Of a stretch of DNA of 26,547 nucleotides, positions 24,364 through 26,547 are shown piece by piece. Under the pieces are notes generated by a model. It was not told the origin of the DNA and did not search any database. It worked only from the letters and a program-made list of their open reading frames with translations. The position numbers and the translations under genes are program-made. Each line of letters opens with the position of its first letter. Within the stretch, counting starts at the first letter, position 1. The stretch lies in assembly GCA_900539505.1 (NCBI GenBank), contig UQCL01000028.1, positions 1-26,547 on the forward strand, written 5' to 3'. The stretch comes from an uncultured Campylobacter sp. (GTDB taxonomy: Bacteria; Campylobacterota; Campylobacteria; Campylobacterales; Campylobacteraceae).

Positions 24364-25527
24364 ATGAGAGCTTTATGCGTGATCAGCGGCGGCATGGACA
24401 GCGCGACCTGCGCCTATATCGCGAAGCGCGAAGGTTACGAGATCGTGGCGCTGCACTTTGACTACGATCAGCGCACGATGGGCAAGGAGCGTGAGTGCTT
24501 CGGTAAAATTTGCGACGATTTGGGGGTCGCAAAGAGGTTTGTTTTAGATGCTCGCTTCATCGCGCAAATCGGCGGCAGCGCCCTTACGGACGGCACTTTG
24601 CCGATCAGAAAAGGTGCTGCAGAGCTTTGCGCCGCGGCAAATTCCGCTAGCGCCGAGATTGACAGCGCGGCAAATTTCAAGAATGTCGAGCTCGGAGAGC
24701 TAAATTTTATCGAGACAAATTCCGCCGCCGAACTAGACGGGCAAAATTTTACTGCGTCAAATTTCTCGGCGAGCCCCGCGGACGCTCCGCTAAGTGCAGA
24801 TTTGGCGCGAAATAGCGGCGGCTGCGCGCAGAGCGGTGAAATTTTACCGCAAGACACTGAAATTTTACTAGGGGGCGATGAGCTTTCGCTGCAAGGCAGT
24901 AAAATTTTAGCCTGCGACGACAAAATTTCATTGCAGGGCAGCAAAATTCTGGTTCAAGAAGGTGAAATTTCACTTCAAAGCGGAGCCGAGCCGCAGCAGG
25001 GCGATAAAATTCCACCCAAGCACGCAGTGGGTGAAATTTTACCACAAAGCCAAAACAATAAAATTTCGCCGCAAAGCCAAAGCGATAAAATTTCACCGCA
25101 AAGCGGCGAGAGCGTGTTTTTGGATCTGCCGAGCACCTACGTGCCGTTTCGCAACGGCGTGTTTTTGAGCATCGCCGCCGCGCTCGCCGAGAAGGAGCGC
25201 TGCGACGCGATTTTCATCGGCGTGGTGCAGGAGGACAGCAGCGGCTACCCCGACTGCGGCGCGGAGTTCATCGGCGCGTTTGAGCGAGCGCTCGATCTGG
25301 GCACGAGCCGCGACTTCCATCCGCGCATCAAAACCCCGCTCGTGCATCTTAGCAAGGCACAGATCGTCTCGCTGGCACTTAGAATCGGCGTGCCGCTAGA
25401 GCTTACGTGGAGCTGCTACGAGCGCGAGGACGCTGCGTGCGGGCTTTGCGACAGCTGCCTGCTGCGGCTTAAAGGCTTTGCGGGCGCCGGCGCGAAAGAT
25501 AAAATCCCCTACGCGTTAGAAGCTTAG
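24364..25527 (+). CDS. queC: 7-cyano-7-deazaguanine synthase QueC, split by a large insert
   Basis: QueC converts 7-carboxy-7-deazaguanine to preQ0 with ATP and ammonia, in the pathway to queuosine in tRNA (and deazaguanine DNA in some bacteria). The PP-loop SGGMDSAT (8-15), the HFDYDQR segment, STYVPFRNG (257-265) and the zinc cluster C351-C359-C362-C365 are all present. At 387 residues it is about 160 longer than normal (about 225). The insert spans about 85-250 and lies just before the STYVPFRN segment. The conserved parts are intact, so the enzyme is probably functional. I see no other queuosine gene in the window. Confidence 0.92.
   Translation: MRALCVISGGMDSATCAYIAKREGYEIVALHFDYDQRTMGKERECFGKICDDLGVAKRFVLDARFIAQIGGSALTDGTLPIRKGAAELCAAANSASAEIDSAANFKNVELGELNFIETNSAAELDGQNFTASNFSASPADAPLSADLARNSGGCAQSGEILPQDTEILLGGDELSLQGSKILACDDKISLQGSKILVQEGEISLQSGAEPQQGDKIPPKHAVGEILPQSQNNKISPQSQSDKISPQSGESVFLDLPSTYVPFRNGVFLSIAAALAEKERCDAIFIGVVQEDSSGYPDCGAEFIGAFERALDLGTSRDFHPRIKTPLVHLSKAQIVSLALRIGVPLELTWSCYEREDAACGLCDSCLLRLKGFAGAGAKDKIPYALEA
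24622..25114 (+). repeat. RAATTY array inside queC, read in a different frame
   Basis: About 490 bases with 16 RAATTY cores by eye. The later half has a clear unit, (G/A)(A/T)(G/A)AAATTT(C/T)-CC-CAA, spaced about 25-36 bases. Here the core is read as (K/E)-I-(S/L)-x-Q, giving GEILPQ, NKISPQ and SDKISPQ peptides. The frame differs from the N-S/N-F reading in priA and ybeY. Confidence 0.8.
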
Positions 25528-25770
25528 GCGAGCCGCGGCAAAATTTACCGAGCCCGCGTAGCTCGGCGTGTCATCGCAGCACCTGATATGTGCGGGTTTT
25601 GAATACGTAGCGCCGCACGATTTGTGGCGGGATTTCAAACATACGGTGGCGGCTTGCGCTTTAGCGCGCGCCGAGCCGCGGCTGTAAATTTAAACTGCGC
25701 TTTGAAATTTGAAAAATTTTAATGCGGGCGTTGCGTGCGGTTCAAAGCAAAAATCAATTATAAATTTAAC

Positions 25771-25840
25771 CTACGCTATATTTATGAGCGCATAGGCGAA
25801 TACAAACATATCGTAAAATCTAAGATTATTAAATTTCTTA
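25771..25840 (+). repeat. Leader direct repeat, copy 1
   Basis: A 70-base stretch immediately before the ribosome site of the 153-residue gene. It recurs with four small differences at 26477-26547. It can be read as YIYERIGEYKHIV followed by diverging residues, so it may be the tail of a lost gene or a shared leader. Confidence 0.8.
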
Positions 25841-25851
25841 AGGAGTGGAGA

Positions 25852-26313
25852 ATGGCGTTTGAAAATGCAATCATCACCAAAGAGGATGATGAAAAATATG
25901 GACTTACTAAGATGTTTCTCAAGTATAATCGGCACGATAGAGGTTTGCCGGATCGATGGTATTGGGTCATAGACAGAGAGCGCGACTGCTGGCTTATGGA
26001 GAGTGGATTTTTTCCGGATCCGGAGCTAGACCACGCTTACCTCTCAAAAAGTTTATGGGTGCTTTATTATAAAGGTGAGATGTTCGAAATTATACTAGAT
26101 ACCGAGCTTTATAATAAAATTATAGATCAAATATCATATGATAAAGTATGGCTTCTATTGGATGTAAGACCGATTACTTATAGTAGATTAACTAATAAAG
26201 AAATTTTTATACTTTTGAAAGAAATTCTTGATGTTTATGGATTGGGTGGTGCATGGAGACAGGCTAAATCACCAAACTATAAAGTAACACTAATAAATAA
26301 GTTAAAAGGATAA
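25852..26313 (+). CDS. Orphan 153-residue AT-rich protein behind a duplicated leader
   Basis: I start this at the ATG at 25852 because AGGAG (25841-25845) lies 6 bases upstream; the open frame continues back to 25735 but that part is the repeated leader. The product has no signal peptide or membrane segment. It is rich in Trp, Tyr, Asp and Leu, with an RWYWVIDRERDCWLME strand pair, a mixed alpha/beta middle and a C-terminal helix. I do not recognise it. Small soluble AT-rich orphan genes in tandem with shared leaders are typical of immunity genes of polymorphic toxin systems. That is a guess from context. A 46-residue gene follows 4 bases later. Confidence 0.75.
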   Translation: MAFENAIITKEDDEKYGLTKMFLKYNRHDRGLPDRWYWVIDRERDCWLMESGFFPDPELDHAYLSKSLWVLYYKGEMFEIILDTELYNKIIDQISYDKVWLLLDVRPITYSRLTNKEIFILLKEILDVYGLGGAWRQAKSPNYKVTLINKLKG

Positions 26314-26317
26314 GATT

Positions 26318-26458
26318 ATGAAAAATCTAACACTTGAACAGGCAAATGAGTTGCTAAAAACAGCCAACGCCAAACAAGATATAATAAATATATTAAATAA
26401 GCTGAATCTTAGCTCACCCGAAACAAAACGGATAAACGCTCTGCTAAGCAAGCTCTAA
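26318..26458 (+). CDS. Small 46-residue helical protein
   Basis: A short open frame with AAAAGGA 7 bases before its ATG, directly downstream of the 153-residue gene. The product (starting MKNLTLEQANELLKTANAKQ) is Lys/Leu/Asn-rich and probably two amphipathic helices. Spacing and ribosome site support real translation. No family is recognised. It might be a small partner of the preceding protein. Confidence 0.6.
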   Translation: MKNLTLEQANELLKTANAKQDIINILNKLNLSSPETKRINALLSKL

Positions 26459-26476
26459 TAAAACAAATCCTACTTC

Positions 26477-26547
26477 CTACTATATATTTATGAGCGCATA
26501 GGCGAATATAAACATATCGTAAATCTAAGATTATTAAAAATTTCTTA
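26477..26547 (+). repeat. Leader direct repeat, copy 2, running to the window edge
   Basis: A near-identical copy of the leader at 25771-25840, with GC to TA, one C to T, one A lost and two A gained. The window ends at TTTCTTA, just where copy 1 is followed by AGGAGTGGAGAATG, so another gene with the same leader probably starts within about 15 bases past the edge. Confidence 0.8.

Noticed and set aside
25735..25851. N-terminal extension of the 153-residue protein
   Set aside because: This part is the leader that recurs at 26477-26547, where small indels shift its frame. A strong AGGAG site supports the ATG at 25852.

Overview
The window looks like a chromosomal segment of a Campylobacter that is GC-richer than C. 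jejuni, most likely from the oral group around C. gracilis, C. rectus and C. showae. I cannot fix the species. The evidence is gene content, AAGGA-type ribosome sites, TATAAT-type -10 boxes without clear -35 boxes, and gene order. From about 8.5 to 19.2 kb the order matches what I remember of C. jejuni Cj0839c-Cj0847: four-Cys small protein, fbp, mobB, lipoprotein, slt, yggT, gltX, metallophosphoesterase, psd. An mscL-Crp/Fnr pair is inserted here.

Layout: 0.1-1.1 kb, a SYLF lipid-binding protein on the minus strand, divergent from 1.1-3.8 kb, an M23 peptidoglycan peptidase coupled to a large protein with a possible RusA-like C-terminus. At 4.0-4.5 kb lies an O6-alkylguanine-DNA alkyltransferase (ogt). 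At 5.6-7.4 kb lies a LysE-family exporter-dapE operon. At 8.5-10.1 kb lies mobB-fbp-small protein. At 10.2-11.7 kb lie a lipoprotein and an unknown 330-residue protein. At 12.1-15.8 kb lie a small membrane protein and the overlapping gltX-yggT-slt operon. At 15.9-19.2 kb lies mscL-crp-metallophosphoesterase-psd. At 19.3-22.5 kb lie a pseudopilin and priA. At 22.9-23.5 kb lies an AT-rich orphan membrane protein. At 23.7-25.5 kb lie divergent ybeY and queC. From 25.7 kb to the end is an AT-rich unit of small orphan genes whose leader is duplicated at the window edge.

The outstanding feature is a degenerate nucleotide repeat with core RAATTY (AAATTT, AAATTC, GAATTT, GAATTC) spaced roughly every 20-45 bases in GC-rich DNA. 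It fills two intergenic stretches of about 1 kb. It also forms in-frame inserts in otherwise normal housekeeping proteins: PriA (two inserts), QueC, YbeY, the RusA-like protein, and more weakly Psd and the tail of the 330-residue protein. The same core is read in different frames in different genes (Q-N-S, K-I-S or K-F), so the DNA and not a protein domain appears to be what spreads. RAATTY is the methylated motif that marks transforming DNA in C. jejuni, so the arrays may be uptake-marker islands; this is a hypothesis.

Most of the remainder is housekeeping: cell wall (M23 peptidase, Slt, DapE), phospholipid (Psd), translation (GltX, YbeY, QueC), replication restart (PriA), gluconeogenesis (Fbp), and a competence/T2SS-type pseudopilin. 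No rRNA, tRNA, insertion sequence, transposase or CRISPR array was found.
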